From assembly GCF_965208485.1 (NCBI RefSeq), contig NZ_OZ242344.1:434001-498000 (forward strand): a stretch of 64,000 nucleotides of DNA, in the 5' to 3' direction. This document shows positions 42,988 through 50,563 of this stretch, piece after piece. Made by a program: the position numbers and the translations under genes. This DNA comes from Poriferisodalis sp965208485 (GTDB taxonomy: Bacteria; Actinomycetota; Acidimicrobiia; Acidimicrobiales; Poriferisodalaceae). Below the pieces are notes generated by a model, which ran no database searches, was not told where the DNA came from, and worked only from the letters and a program-made list of their open reading frames with translations. The first letter of the stretch is position 1; the number at the start of each line of letters is the position of its first letter.

Positions 42988-44307
42988 ATGAAAGATCGTG
43001 ACATGACGGACCTTGACGCGCTTGCCGCAATCGAGCGCTCGGTGATGGAACGGGCTCACGACGCCGGAGTGGACCCCCGTGCACCGGGCGCGGACGCGGC
43101 CATCACTGCTCTCGCCCATGACGAGGCCCGGAGGTGGAATCTCGACTTCAAGCGCGGGGTACGCAGCCGAGCCGTGACCGACGTCGAGAGCATCGCTGAC
43201 CGGGTGCGGCGCGACCTGCTGGGGTACGGGCCGCTTGAAGCGCTGCTCGCCGACACAGACGTGTGGGAAATAATGGTCAATACTCCACAGGAGATCTTCG
43301 TCAAGCGCCACCGCGGCCCCTCCGGACGTCACCACGAGGTCTTCCACGACGGCGAGCATGTCCGGCGCACGCTGACGAGGATCATCGACGACGCAACCAC
43401 ATCGCACCGCAAGCTGGATCCCACCGAGGGACTGCAGGACGCGCAGCTCGACGACGGGGCCAGGCTCCATATCGTTCATCCCGACATCGGCCGCGGCGGC
43501 AACCTGATCTTCAATATCCGCAAGTTCACCGGGATCCCGTTCTCGAGCCTGAGCGACTTGGCGGCCAACGGCACGGTGACCGGCGAGATTGCTGAGTTCC
43601 TGCGTGCTGCGGTGCGCGCCCGGCTCTCGATCCTGATCGCGGGGGCGCCCGGCAGCGGCAAGACCACGCTGCTGGGATGCTGCGCTGCTGAGCTCGATCC
43701 GCATCTCCGCGTCGTCACCGCCGAGGAGGTGTTCGAACTCGACATACCGCTGCCGAATGTCGCTGCTATGCAAACCCGGCCGGCCCAAGCCGAGCGCTCA
43801 CCGGTCGACCTGAGGCGTCTCGTCACCGGCTTCCTCCGCATGGCGCCCGATGTGGCCATCGTGGGCGAGGTCCGCGACCGCGAGGCAGTGCCGCTGCTGC
43901 TGACACTCTCCAGCGGCGTGACGGGATACGCCACCATCCACGCGGGATCGGCGCGTCAAGCACTCGGCAGGCTCAGGCTCATGTGCCAGCTCGCTCCAGA
44001 AGTACGAGAGATGCCGGTGGCAGCGATCACCCAGCTCGTTGCCGAATCGATCGACGTGGTGGTGCACTTGCAGCGAGGCCCCGAAGGCGTGCACGTCACC
44101 GAGATCGCGGCAGTAGAGGATCCCGCAGGCGGCGACGGGGCAGCCACGTTCGAGACGACGCTGCTGTACGCCAGCCGACGGCCTAACGACATGGCCACTC
44201 GCACCGGGGGCATGCCACGGCGTCGTGCAGCACAGCTCGAGACCGCCGGCTTCGCATGGACAGGCGCCGCGCAGGAGAGCCTTGCCACAGCAGGGAATGT
44301 GCCGTGA
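42988..44307 (+). CDS. CpaF/TadA-type secretion ATPase
   Basis: Hexameric cytoplasmic ATPase powering pilus assembly; 439 residues. It has an N-terminal helical domain (LLGYGPLEALLADTDVWEIM), Walker A GAPGSGKTT, the Asp box (VVTAEEVFELDI), Walker B MAPDVAIVGEVRDREA and the histidine motif GYATIHAGS. Arrangement and length are normal for CpaF. An internal ATG 43003 is an alternative start. The stop overlaps the next start (GTGA). Confidence 0.95.
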   Translation: MKDRDMTDLDALAAIERSVMERAHDAGVDPRAPGADAAITALAHDEARRWNLDFKRGVRSRAVTDVESIADRVRRDLLGYGPLEALLADTDVWEIMVNTPQEIFVKRHRGPSGRHHEVFHDGEHVRRTLTRIIDDATTSHRKLDPTEGLQDAQLDDGARLHIVHPDIGRGGNLIFNIRKFTGIPFSSLSDLAANGTVTGEIAEFLRAAVRARLSILIAGAPGSGKTTLLGCCAAELDPHLRVVTAEEVFELDIPLPNVAAMQTRPAQAERSPVDLRRLVTGFLRMAPDVAIVGEVRDREAVPLLLTLSSGVTGYATIHAGSARQALGRLRLMCQLAPEVREMPVAAITQLVAESIDVVVHLQRGPEGVHVTEIAAVEDPAGGDGAATFETTLLYASRRPNDMATRTGGMPRRRAAQLETAGFAWTGAAQESLATAGNVP

Positions 44308-45152
44308 TCGGGGGTGCCCTTGCGGTCTGTGGCGCGTTGGGCGTGTGGCTGCTCGTGACAGCCCATGCCGATATGTCACTGGTGCCGCGTCGATGGTCGA
44401 GCGCTCTGGGCGCATCGCCCACTGCGTCGCCGCGGCGATTGCTGCTGGGAACTCTCAGCGCCGTCGCCGCAGCGCTGGCTGGGTGGACAGCAGCTTGGAT
44501 GCTGTTCGGGGGATTCATCGCGCCGGCGCTGATCGCCGCCTGCAGCGCTGTCATGCCGGGGCGCTCGACAGCGGCTCGCCGCCGGTGGCGCACCGCGCAA
44601 TCCCGGCAAGCATGGCCGGGACTGCTCGCAGAAATCCGTATCGGTGTGGCACATCGGAATCAGTCCATTCCGGCTGCGCTGTTCGCTGCGGGCACCGGGG
44701 CACCGGCGGACATGCGCCACGCATTCGAGGAAGCCGCACGGGCGTGGGTCCTGAGCACCGACTTCGAGTCATCGCTGCGTCTATTGAAGACATCATTGGC
44801 CGACCCGACCACCGATGCGATCTGCGAGACGCTGCTGGCTGCTCACCAGATCGGCGGCGTACGACTCGAGACTCGCCTGCGCGGGCTGGCCGAGGCTGCA
44901 CACGCTGAAGCCGCAGCCCGCTCTGATGCCCGCGCGAAGCAGGCCGGCGCCCGCTTTGCACGCGGCTTCGTCGCGCTGGTGCCGGGGTTCATGGCGATGA
45001 TCGGCCTGAGCATCGGGCGCGGCCGAGAGGCCTACCAGGCACCCGACGGCCAGTGGCTCGTGGCGTTCAGCGTGCTGGCCGTGATCGGCTGCTGGTTGTG
45101 GGCAGGGCGGATCATGGCAATCCCGCAACGCAAGCGAGTATTCCTGCTGTGA
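44304..45152 (+). CDS. TadB-like pilus assembly membrane protein
   Basis: 282 residues from GTG 44304 (GTGA overlap with the ATPase gene). The T2SSF-type domain has paired N-terminal helices (residues 2-17 and 48-76), a cytoplasmic four-helix region (AEIRIGVAHRNQSIPAALFAA, ETLLAAHQIGGVRLETRLRG) and C-terminal helices near 225-245 and 255-272. It forms the inner-membrane platform with TadC. Confidence 0.9.
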   Translation: MIGGALAVCGALGVWLLVTAHADMSLVPRRWSSALGASPTASPRRLLLGTLSAVAAALAGWTAAWMLFGGFIAPALIAACSAVMPGRSTAARRRWRTAQSRQAWPGLLAEIRIGVAHRNQSIPAALFAAGTGAPADMRHAFEEAARAWVLSTDFESSLRLLKTSLADPTTDAICETLLAAHQIGGVRLETRLRGLAEAAHAEAAARSDARAKQAGARFARGFVALVPGFMAMIGLSIGRGREAYQAPDGQWLVAFSVLAVIGCWLWAGRIMAIPQRKRVFLL

Positions 45153-45874
45153 CTCGACTGAGGGTGGTCGCCGGGCGAGTCGCCGCCCAGTTCGACGCCG
45201 ACGCCGAACTCGCCGCCCGGCTGTCGGGTGCCGGTCGAGCGCAGTCGCCGTCGAGCTTTCGCTCCCGGCAGTTCATCTGCGCCGTCGGCGCGCTCGCAGC
45301 CTGCGCGACGTTGCTCAGCCTCGCAGGGGCACGTCCGATGCTCGCTCTGGGCGGGGCGCTGGCGACGGCCAGCGCATCGTTCGCCATATTCGAACACCGT
45401 TTGAGCGCTCAGGTGACCTTGCGGCGAGCACACCTCACCGAGGAACTGCCGATCGTCGCCGAGCACATCGGCATGCTGCTTGCGAGCGGCATGTCGCTGA
45501 CCGGGGCGCTGCGAGCGGCAGCGCAACGTGGCGAGGGAATCTGCACTGCGGGACTCGAGCGGGTCACTTCCCGGGTGTCGGGAGGCATCTCGGTCGAGGT
45601 GGCGCTGGCCGAATGGGCCGATGCCGCCGGCTCGGCAGAGGTCCGCAGATTCGTCGGCGTGCTCACCTTGCACTCTGACGCAACGGACATCGCCACGCTG
45701 GTGTCTGACGAAGCCCGCTCCGCCCGCATGGAGGCTCACCGTCGCCTCATCGAGCGCATCGAGCGCCGCAACGAGCAGGTGTGGATTCCTGTCACGGTCG
45801 CAGCACTGGTCCCGGGTGCCGTCCTGCTGGCGATCCCGTTCAGCGACGCACTGCGCGGCTATGCGGCACTGTGA
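45149..45874 (+). CDS. TadC-like pilus assembly membrane protein
   Basis: 241 residues from GTG 45149, again with a GTGA overlap. T2SSF-type domain: helices near 48-60 and 64-78, then ELPIVAEHIGMLLASGMSLT and EVALAEWADAAGSAEVRRFV, and a C-terminal helix VTVAALVPGAVLLAIPF. It is shorter than typical TadC (about 300 residues) because the N-terminal region is compact. It partners TadB. Confidence 0.9.
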   Translation: MTRLRVVAGRVAAQFDADAELAARLSGAGRAQSPSSFRSRQFICAVGALAACATLLSLAGARPMLALGGALATASASFAIFEHRLSAQVTLRRAHLTEELPIVAEHIGMLLASGMSLTGALRAAAQRGEGICTAGLERVTSRVSGGISVEVALAEWADAAGSAEVRRFVGVLTLHSDATDIATLVSDEARSARMEAHRRLIERIERRNEQVWIPVTVAALVPGAVLLAIPFSDALRGYAAL

Positions 45875-45937
45875 CAGTTGCCGCGCCATGCGCAACCCGA
45901 CCAAGCACATCACTGACTTTCACCGAAAGGACACATC

Positions 45938-46327
45938 ATGGACATGACGACACTGACGGCACTGGCGACGTTGGCAGATCTCGGCGAATCGGCGCTTGCG
46001 ATGGCAGATGCCTCTGGATTCGCCGCGCTCAGCGCAGCATTCGCAGGCAGCGGCCTCTGGACCCCGGAGGGCCGCAGCACGCTGGCCTTGCTGAGGTGCA
46101 GCCGTCCTTGGCTCAGACGCCGTCAACCCCGACGCTGTCTGCTTGAACGCGATCAGCCCAGACGCGATCAGCCCAGACGCGATCAACGCGGCGAAGGGGT
46201 GATCTCGGCCGCCATCGCCGTGCTGATCATCGCCTCGCTGGGCGCCCTCATGTGGGTCGGCTTCAAGGCGCTGTGGGAGAACGCGGAAGAAACGACCAAT
46301 TCCGAGATCTCCAAGATCGGCAAGTGA
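45938..46327 (+). CDS. Pilin-like protein with an unusually long leader
   Basis: 129 residues from ATG 45938, preceded by AAAGGA. The last 45 residues look like a Flp-type pilin: a Gly-Glu-Gly junction (QRGEGVISAAIAVLIIAS), a single hydrophobic helix and a polar tail. In place of a short basic leader there are about 85 residues, ending in a triplicated RDQPR unit encoded by a 15-base tandem repeat (46150-46193, GACGCGATCAGCCCA). It lies where the major pilin gene is normally found, between tadC and the TadE-like genes. Confidence 0.65.
   Translation: MDMTTLTALATLADLGESALAMADASGFAALSAAFAGSGLWTPEGRSTLALLRCSRPWLRRRQPRRCLLERDQPRRDQPRRDQRGEGVISAAIAVLIIASLGALMWVGFKALWENAEETTNSEISKIGK
46150..46193 (+). 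repeat. 15-bp tandem repeat in the pilin-like leader
   Basis: Three consecutive units of A/GACGCGATCAGCCCA (the last diverging to CAACGCGGC) encode RDQPRRDQPRRDQR. The unit length is a multiple of three, so expansion or loss would keep the frame and alter only the leader length. Confidence 0.7.
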
Positions 46328-46740
46328 CCACTCGCCGGGCAGCGCGACACCGCGATGAGGACGGTGTCGGACTCGTTGCGTTGCCGTGGGGCGTGCTGGC
46401 GTTCGGGGCGTTCCTGATGCTCTCCGTCCAAGTCGCTGTGCACCTGTTCAGCACCTCGATCGTCACAGCGACGGGCCACGAAGCGACGCGGCGGGCTGCG
46501 CTCGGCGGCGGCAGTCCCGAAGCCATCGCAGAGGCAGAGCAGTGGCTCCGGTCGCGGTTCGGGTCGTCGATGGAAGTCGAGTCGGTCCGGTGGATCACGA
46601 CCGCGGACGTCGTCGCGTTGGAGATCACAGCAAGGCCCCCGAACCTGCTCCCCGGCGCAGCGGCACTCTCGGGGCTGGGAAGCATCGAGCGCAGATTCGA
46701 GATGCGGCGCGAGCTTGCCCGCTTCGATGCGGGCGGATAA
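46324..46740 (+). CDS. TadE-like pseudopilin
   Basis: 138 residues from GTG 46324 (GTGA overlap with the pilin-like gene). A basic N-terminus (TRRAARHRDEDGVGLVALPW) leads into one membrane helix (residues about 18-40), followed by a soluble domain. This matches minor pseudopilins of Tad loci. It is translationally coupled to the preceding gene, and the next gene begins 18 bases after its stop. Confidence 0.78.
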   Translation: MTTRRAARHRDEDGVGLVALPWGVLAFGAFLMLSVQVAVHLFSTSIVTATGHEATRRAALGGGSPEAIAEAEQWLRSRFGSSMEVESVRWITTADVVALEITARPPNLLPGAAALSGLGSIERRFEMRRELARFDAGG

Positions 46741-46758
46741 CGGGCCGAGGCACGCACG

Positions 46759-47211
46759 GTGTTCGACCAACGGGACGAAGCCGGCCTGGTAGGCGCTGAA
46801 GTGTTGCCGTTCGTGGTGCTCGTATTCGTCGTCGGGACGCTGATGTTCGCTCAAGCCTGGACGGCACTCGACGCCAAGCTGGCCGTCATCGCCGGTGCCG
46901 GCGAGGCCGCCAGAGCATTCGTCGAGCATCCTGGCGGGAGAGCTTCGGATGCCACCGGTTCTGCTGTCACGGCGGGCACCGCGGCGATCTCCGGCTACCG
47001 CATCGACGGCACTGGAGCCATCGCTCCGGTCGGCATGCCCCGGCTGGCTCGTTGCGAGCGGGTGACATTTGAGGCGAGCCAGGAAGTCCCCCAGCTGGCG
47101 CTGGCGCGATCACGCCGGTCCTCGATGATCATCCGTGCCCGCGCCAGCGAGATCGTCGACCCGTTCCGGCATGGGCTCGGTGGGCGGGCGCCCTGCCAGA
47201 TGCCGTCCTGA
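46759..47211 (+). CDS. TadE/TadF-like pseudopilin
   Basis: 150 residues from GTG 46759. The N-terminus DEAGLVGAEVLPFVVLVFVV carries the Glu-containing pseudopilin junction and one helix (about 13-33). The remainder is a soluble domain with two cysteines (near 100 and 147). It belongs to the row of three short single-helix proteins that closes the pilus operon. Confidence 0.75.
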   Translation: MFDQRDEAGLVGAEVLPFVVLVFVVGTLMFAQAWTALDAKLAVIAGAGEAARAFVEHPGGRASDATGSAVTAGTAAISGYRIDGTGAIAPVGMPRLARCERVTFEASQEVPQLALARSRRSSMIIRARASEIVDPFRHGLGGRAPCQMPS

Positions 47212-47224
47212 ACAGCGCCCTGTC

Positions 47225-47701
47225 ATGGGACAGTACGAGAGCTCAACATCACGGGGACGCGAGTGCGAACGGGGCACGGCCCTGCTGCTGGTGCCGGTCG
47301 GCGTGCTGATCGTGGCGTTGCTGGCAAGCATCACCGTCGACAGCGCTGCTGTCTTCGTTGCGCAGCGCGAGGCCGCCTCCGCGGCTTCGTCGCTTGCGAA
47401 CGATCTGCTCACTCTCGCCATAGACGAGGCTGCCCTGCGCCGCCACGGCGTCTATCGCTTGGATCCTTCCCGCCTGCGGCACCTGCTCGGTTGGGCCCAG
47501 CGCACCGCATCCGACCGCCTGTCGTCCGTATTCGAGCCAGGTTCGATCTCGGTGGCCGTCTCGGCGTCAGGTCCTGCGGCTGTGCGTGTCTCGGTGTCTG
47601 GCTCGGCACGACGGATCATCGGCCTGATCGGAGATGTCAGCGGTGCGAGGACTAGACGCATCGAGGCTCAAGCGGCCGGACATGTACGCCTCTCCGGCTG
47701 A
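47225..47701 (+). CDS. TadG-like pilus-associated membrane protein
   Basis: 158 residues from ATG 47225. After CERGTALLLVPVGVLIVALL comes one membrane helix and an Ala-rich region (QREAASAASSLANDLLTLA), the pattern of the TadG N-terminal domain (DUF2134/TadE_N). The long C-terminal von Willebrand domain of large TadG proteins is absent. It is the last gene in the pilus series, and an AT-rich spacer separates it from the pseudokinase. Confidence 0.75.
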   Translation: MGQYESSTSRGRECERGTALLLVPVGVLIVALLASITVDSAAVFVAQREAASAASSLANDLLTLAIDEAALRRHGVYRLDPSRLRHLLGWAQRTASDRLSSVFEPGSISVAVSASGPAAVRVSVSGSARRIIGLIGDVSGARTRRIEAQAAGHVRLSG

Positions 47702-47734
47702 TCTCACGAGCCGACCGTGCAGCCATCAAAGAAT

Positions 47735-47774
47735 TCGTTTGAATAGTTTCTATGATTTTTTATAGTTTTTCAAT
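47735..47774 (+). promoter_or_regulatory. AT-rich spacer before the pseudokinase gene
   Basis: Between TadG and the next start the sequence is abruptly AT-rich (TTTGAATAG, TATGAT, then TTTTTTATAG and TTTTTC). It could contain a promoter (TTTGAA/TATGAT elements, poorly spaced) or the T-rich tail of a terminator. No strong hairpin precedes it. Confidence 0.35.
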
Positions 47775-49025
47775 ATGCTCAGAAGTCCGACAGTCCGCGA
47801 CGACGGAACCGGCAGCGCTGTCTTGGTCAAGCATGCGACGGGTGCCGAGTGTTCCCGATTGCGCCACGAGGCTGATCTGCTCAACACCATTCGCGACGAA
47901 GGTGTGGTCACCCCGGTCGGGTTCGACGAGTCCGCTGACCGCTGCGAACTCCGGCTGCAATATCTTGAAGCAGCGACGCTCATCGAGCACCCGCCGCTCG
48001 GATTCACCGATGTGCTCGATGTCCTCATTGCCTTGGGGAACACTGTCGCCGATCTCCACCAGCGAGGCATCCGTCACGGCGCGCTCAGCCGCGATCATGT
48101 CCTGCTCGCACGGCCCCTGCGCCCCGTGCTCTGCGGCTTCGGCGACGCCACGGGGCCGGCAGACCCACAGAAGCATCCTCCGGAAGCCGATCTTGGCGGT
48201 ATCGCCGCAATCGCCGAGGCCGAGCTCACGCGCACGGATCGCGCCGTCGCAAGCGCCGCGGAGCGCCGAGGCTGCGGCGACGCTCTGAGCGCGACCCGAG
48301 ATCTGGCTGCTGCTGCAGCCGAGGCACCGCATGACAGTGCCGCGTTGCAGACCTGGATCTCCCGCTTGGGAGCGATCCGTCACCCAGCGAACCCGGCCCC
48401 ATTCGACGTCGGGGTCCGCGGTCATCATCTGACACCCGAGCGGGAACCGTCGAGGCGGGATCTTCGTCGGATGGCCACCCCGGCTGCGGCGATCGCGCTC
48501 GTCATCGTCGTCATCGCCAGTTGGCGAGTGCTCTCCGGCGGCGAACCAGCCACCCAGACGGCGAGCTCTCTCCGTCCGGCGAATGTGCCGATCGGGTCCA
48601 GCACCTCGACCGTTGCAGCCGAGTTCGGCACGCTGGACCCGGACGGCACAGGGCTGATCGAACCCGACGCCGACAGCACCTCGCGAGCGTCACCGCCGAC
48701 CACACTGAGCACCGACGACTCCACCGGCAGCCGTGTGACACTGCTCTATGGCACTGCCCGACCCGAGTGCTCCGAAGCGGGCACGCCCCAGAGCGCTGAC
48801 GGCGAGGCCGCCGACATCGACTGCGCAGAGCCGTCGTCAGCCGCAGTTCCCGATCACGGACCCGACGCGGACCTGTTGACACTGCCAAGCGGACAATGGG
48901 CGCTCATGGACGGGGATGACCTGCCGCGCCTGAGCTGCGATGTCGTGGTGCTGCACTATGGCGACTTGAGCATCGAGTCCGGCCAGCCCGCAGCTGCGGC
49001 GCCGCAAGGCGATGCCTCAGAGTGA
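47775..49025 (+). CDS. Membrane-anchored protein-kinase-like pseudokinase
   Basis: 416 residues. Residues 1-200 follow the Hanks kinase plan (Lys19 in VLVKH, Glu32 in LRHEADLL, HQRGIRHGALSRDHVLL at 95-111, GFGD at 121-124). However, the catalytic HRD aspartate is Ala103 and the DFG aspartate is Gly121, so phosphotransfer is unlikely. One membrane helix (about 235-252, ATPAAAIALVIVVIASW) leads to an extracellular Ser/Thr/Asp-rich region with four cysteines (ECSE, IDCAE, LSCDV). Its position directly after the Tad genes suggests a regulatory or scaffold role for the pilus. Confidence 0.7.
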   Translation: MLRSPTVRDDGTGSAVLVKHATGAECSRLRHEADLLNTIRDEGVVTPVGFDESADRCELRLQYLEAATLIEHPPLGFTDVLDVLIALGNTVADLHQRGIRHGALSRDHVLLARPLRPVLCGFGDATGPADPQKHPPEADLGGIAAIAEAELTRTDRAVASAAERRGCGDALSATRDLAAAAAEAPHDSAALQTWISRLGAIRHPANPAPFDVGVRGHHLTPEREPSRRDLRRMATPAAAIALVIVVIASWRVLSGGEPATQTASSLRPANVPIGSSTSTVAAEFGTLDPDGTGLIEPDADSTSRASPPTTLSTDDSTGSRVTLLYGTARPECSEAGTPQSADGEAADIDCAEPSSAAVPDHGPDADLLTLPSGQWALMDGDDLPRLSCDVVVLHYGDLSIESGQPAAAAPQGDASE

Positions 49026-49033
49026 CTTTGCGG

Positions 49034-50149
49034 TCAGAGATGCAGTCGAATGGCGACCTCATTGGCCAGAAGCCGACCTCGCGTGTTCAACCGGAGACGG
49101 CCGTCACCGGCGGGCATCACCAGATCTGCCACTTCGTCAGGCACCGCTCCGGCGGGAACGCCTGTCGAGGTGCGCAGCGCAAGCTGCAGTGCCTCCAGCC
49201 GACGTTCGTCGGGGCCAAGCGATTCGCTTCCCGCCTCGACCGACGCTCCCGACCTGATTGCCGCGATGAAGCGCTCCGGAGTGCGCACGCTCCAGAACCG
49301 GCGGCCGTCGCGATGGCTGTGCGCAGCACAGCCGATGCCTGCGTAGGCACCCTGATGCCAATACAGCAAGTTGTGACGGCATCGCGCGCCGGGCCGAGCC
49401 CAGTTGGAGATCTCGTACATCTCGAATCCGGCCCGCTCCAGCGTCCTGTCGATGATCATGTACTTGTCGGCCATGTCGTCATCGTCGGGATGGCGGGACG
49501 GGTTGTCCCCCAATGGCGTGCCCGGCTCAGGCGTCAGCCCGTACACGCTCAGGTGATCCGGTTCGAGCGCAATGGCAGCAGCCAGCGTGCGCTCGCAGTC
49601 GGCTGCCGACTCGGCAGGCGAGCCGAAGATGAGATCGAGGCTGAGCAGGCCGATGCCCGCACTGCGGACTGCATCGACCGACGCAGTGACCATGGATGGA
49701 TCGTGCTGGCGACCCAGCGCAGCCAGCACATGAGGCGCCATCGACTGCACCCCGAGGCTGATGCGGTTCACGCCCATGTCGCGGTAGGCCCGCATCCCCG
49801 CAGAGGTGACCAGATCCGGATTGCACTCAACTGTCATCTCGGCACCCGAGGCCAGCGGCAGCTCAGCGGCCACGGCGGCGACCATCGAAGGCGCAACCAG
49901 ATTGGGCGTGCCACCGCCGAAGAACACCGACGTCACCGGCGGCATGCCGGCGGCCAATGCTCGTGCCTGGTCCCTGCAGCACGCCATGTAGTCGGCCATC
50001 AGATGGCTGCGGTCAGTCCAGGTCGCAAACGCGCAGTAGTCGCAGCGATGGGTGCAGAACGGAACGTGGACGTAGACGCCGAAGCCCTCGTCGGCCGTCT
50101 GATCAGCCGCTCGGGGTGCGGGGCCAGCGCGCATCGCCGGTTTCGCCAT
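49034..50149 (-). CDS. hemW: HemW-like radical SAM protein
   Basis: 371 residues related to oxygen-independent coproporphyrinogen oxidase, probably a haem chaperone. The SAM cluster is CTHRCDYC (Cys32, Cys36, Cys39). GGGTPN, NRISLGVQS and SLDLIFGSP follow, and the HemW C-terminal domain contains HNLLYWHQGAYAGIGCAAHS. The HNxxYW motif fits HemW rather than HemN. The start ATG 50149 shares its A with the stop of the BldD-like gene (TGATG). Confidence 0.92.
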   Translation of the reverse strand: MAKPAMRAGPAPRAADQTADEGFGVYVHVPFCTHRCDYCAFATWTDRSHLMADYMACCRDQARALAAGMPPVTSVFFGGGTPNLVAPSMVAAVAAELPLASGAEMTVECNPDLVTSAGMRAYRDMGVNRISLGVQSMAPHVLAALGRQHDPSMVTASVDAVRSAGIGLLSLDLIFGSPAESAADCERTLAAAIALEPDHLSVYGLTPEPGTPLGDNPSRHPDDDDMADKYMIIDRTLERAGFEMYEISNWARPGARCRHNLLYWHQGAYAGIGCAAHSHRDGRRFWSVRTPERFIAAIRSGASVEAGSESLGPDERRLEALQLALRTSTGVPAGAVPDEVADLVMPAGDGRLRLNTRGRLLANEVAIRLHL

Positions 50150-50469
50150 CAGAGCACCGCATCAGGCGGAAAATGCCCCGGCGGTTCTGTTGCTGCCGCC
50201 TCGTTGCATGCGTGCGATCCGTCGAGGGCCGACTCCGAGCGTTCGGGAGGAAGGAGCTCTGCAGGTGGGACGCCGTAGATCTCGGCCAGCCGCAGCAGGC
50301 GGTGCACCCCGACCCCACGCGCGCCTCGCTCGTATGCCCCGAGCACTGAAATGCGAAACTCGCCGCCCGAGACTGCCTCCACATCGCCCAGCGTCATTCG
50401 ACGGCGCTTGCGCACCGTTCGCAGGCGCGCCCCCACCAGCGCATCGACGCGCCGACGGTCGTGGATCAT
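50149..50469 (-). CDS. BldD-like helix-turn-helix regulator
   Basis: 106 residues from ATG 50469. The DNA-binding domain is VGARLRTVRKRRRMTLGDVE followed by LGAYERGARGVGVHRLLRLAEIYGVPPAELLP, closely matching the BldD N-terminal domain. The roughly 80-residue BldD C-terminal domain, which binds cyclic di-GMP, is replaced by about 30 unrelated residues, so ligand control is doubtful. A longer frame exists upstream but is only the translation of repeat B and antisense dnaJ. It sits between dnaJ and hemW and overlaps the hemW start. Confidence 0.82.
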   Translation of the reverse strand: MIHDRRRVDALVGARLRTVRKRRRMTLGDVEAVSGGEFRISVLGAYERGARGVGVHRLLRLAEIYGVPPAELLPPERSESALDGSHACNEAAATEPPGHFPPDAVL

Positions 50470-50550
50470 CTCAGCCCCGGGTCCAAGCGGCCCATGAGCC
50501 AGCACCCATGGGAGATCGGGAACAAGAGCAGGAAGCAACGGGCGCAGCAC
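50470..50550 (-). repeat. Family B dispersed repeat, copy 3 (reverse orientation)
   Basis: On the minus strand it reads TTGCTTCCTGCTCTTGTTCC, then CTGGCTCATGGGCCGCTTGG and CCCGGGGCTGAG, ending at the BldD-like start codon. Translated in one frame it gives LPALVP...LAHGPLGPG, the same peptide pattern (AHGPLGP) as the copy at 52931. It fills the gap between dnaJ and the regulator gene. Confidence 0.6.
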
Positions 50551-50563
50551 GGAGAAAGTGCAC

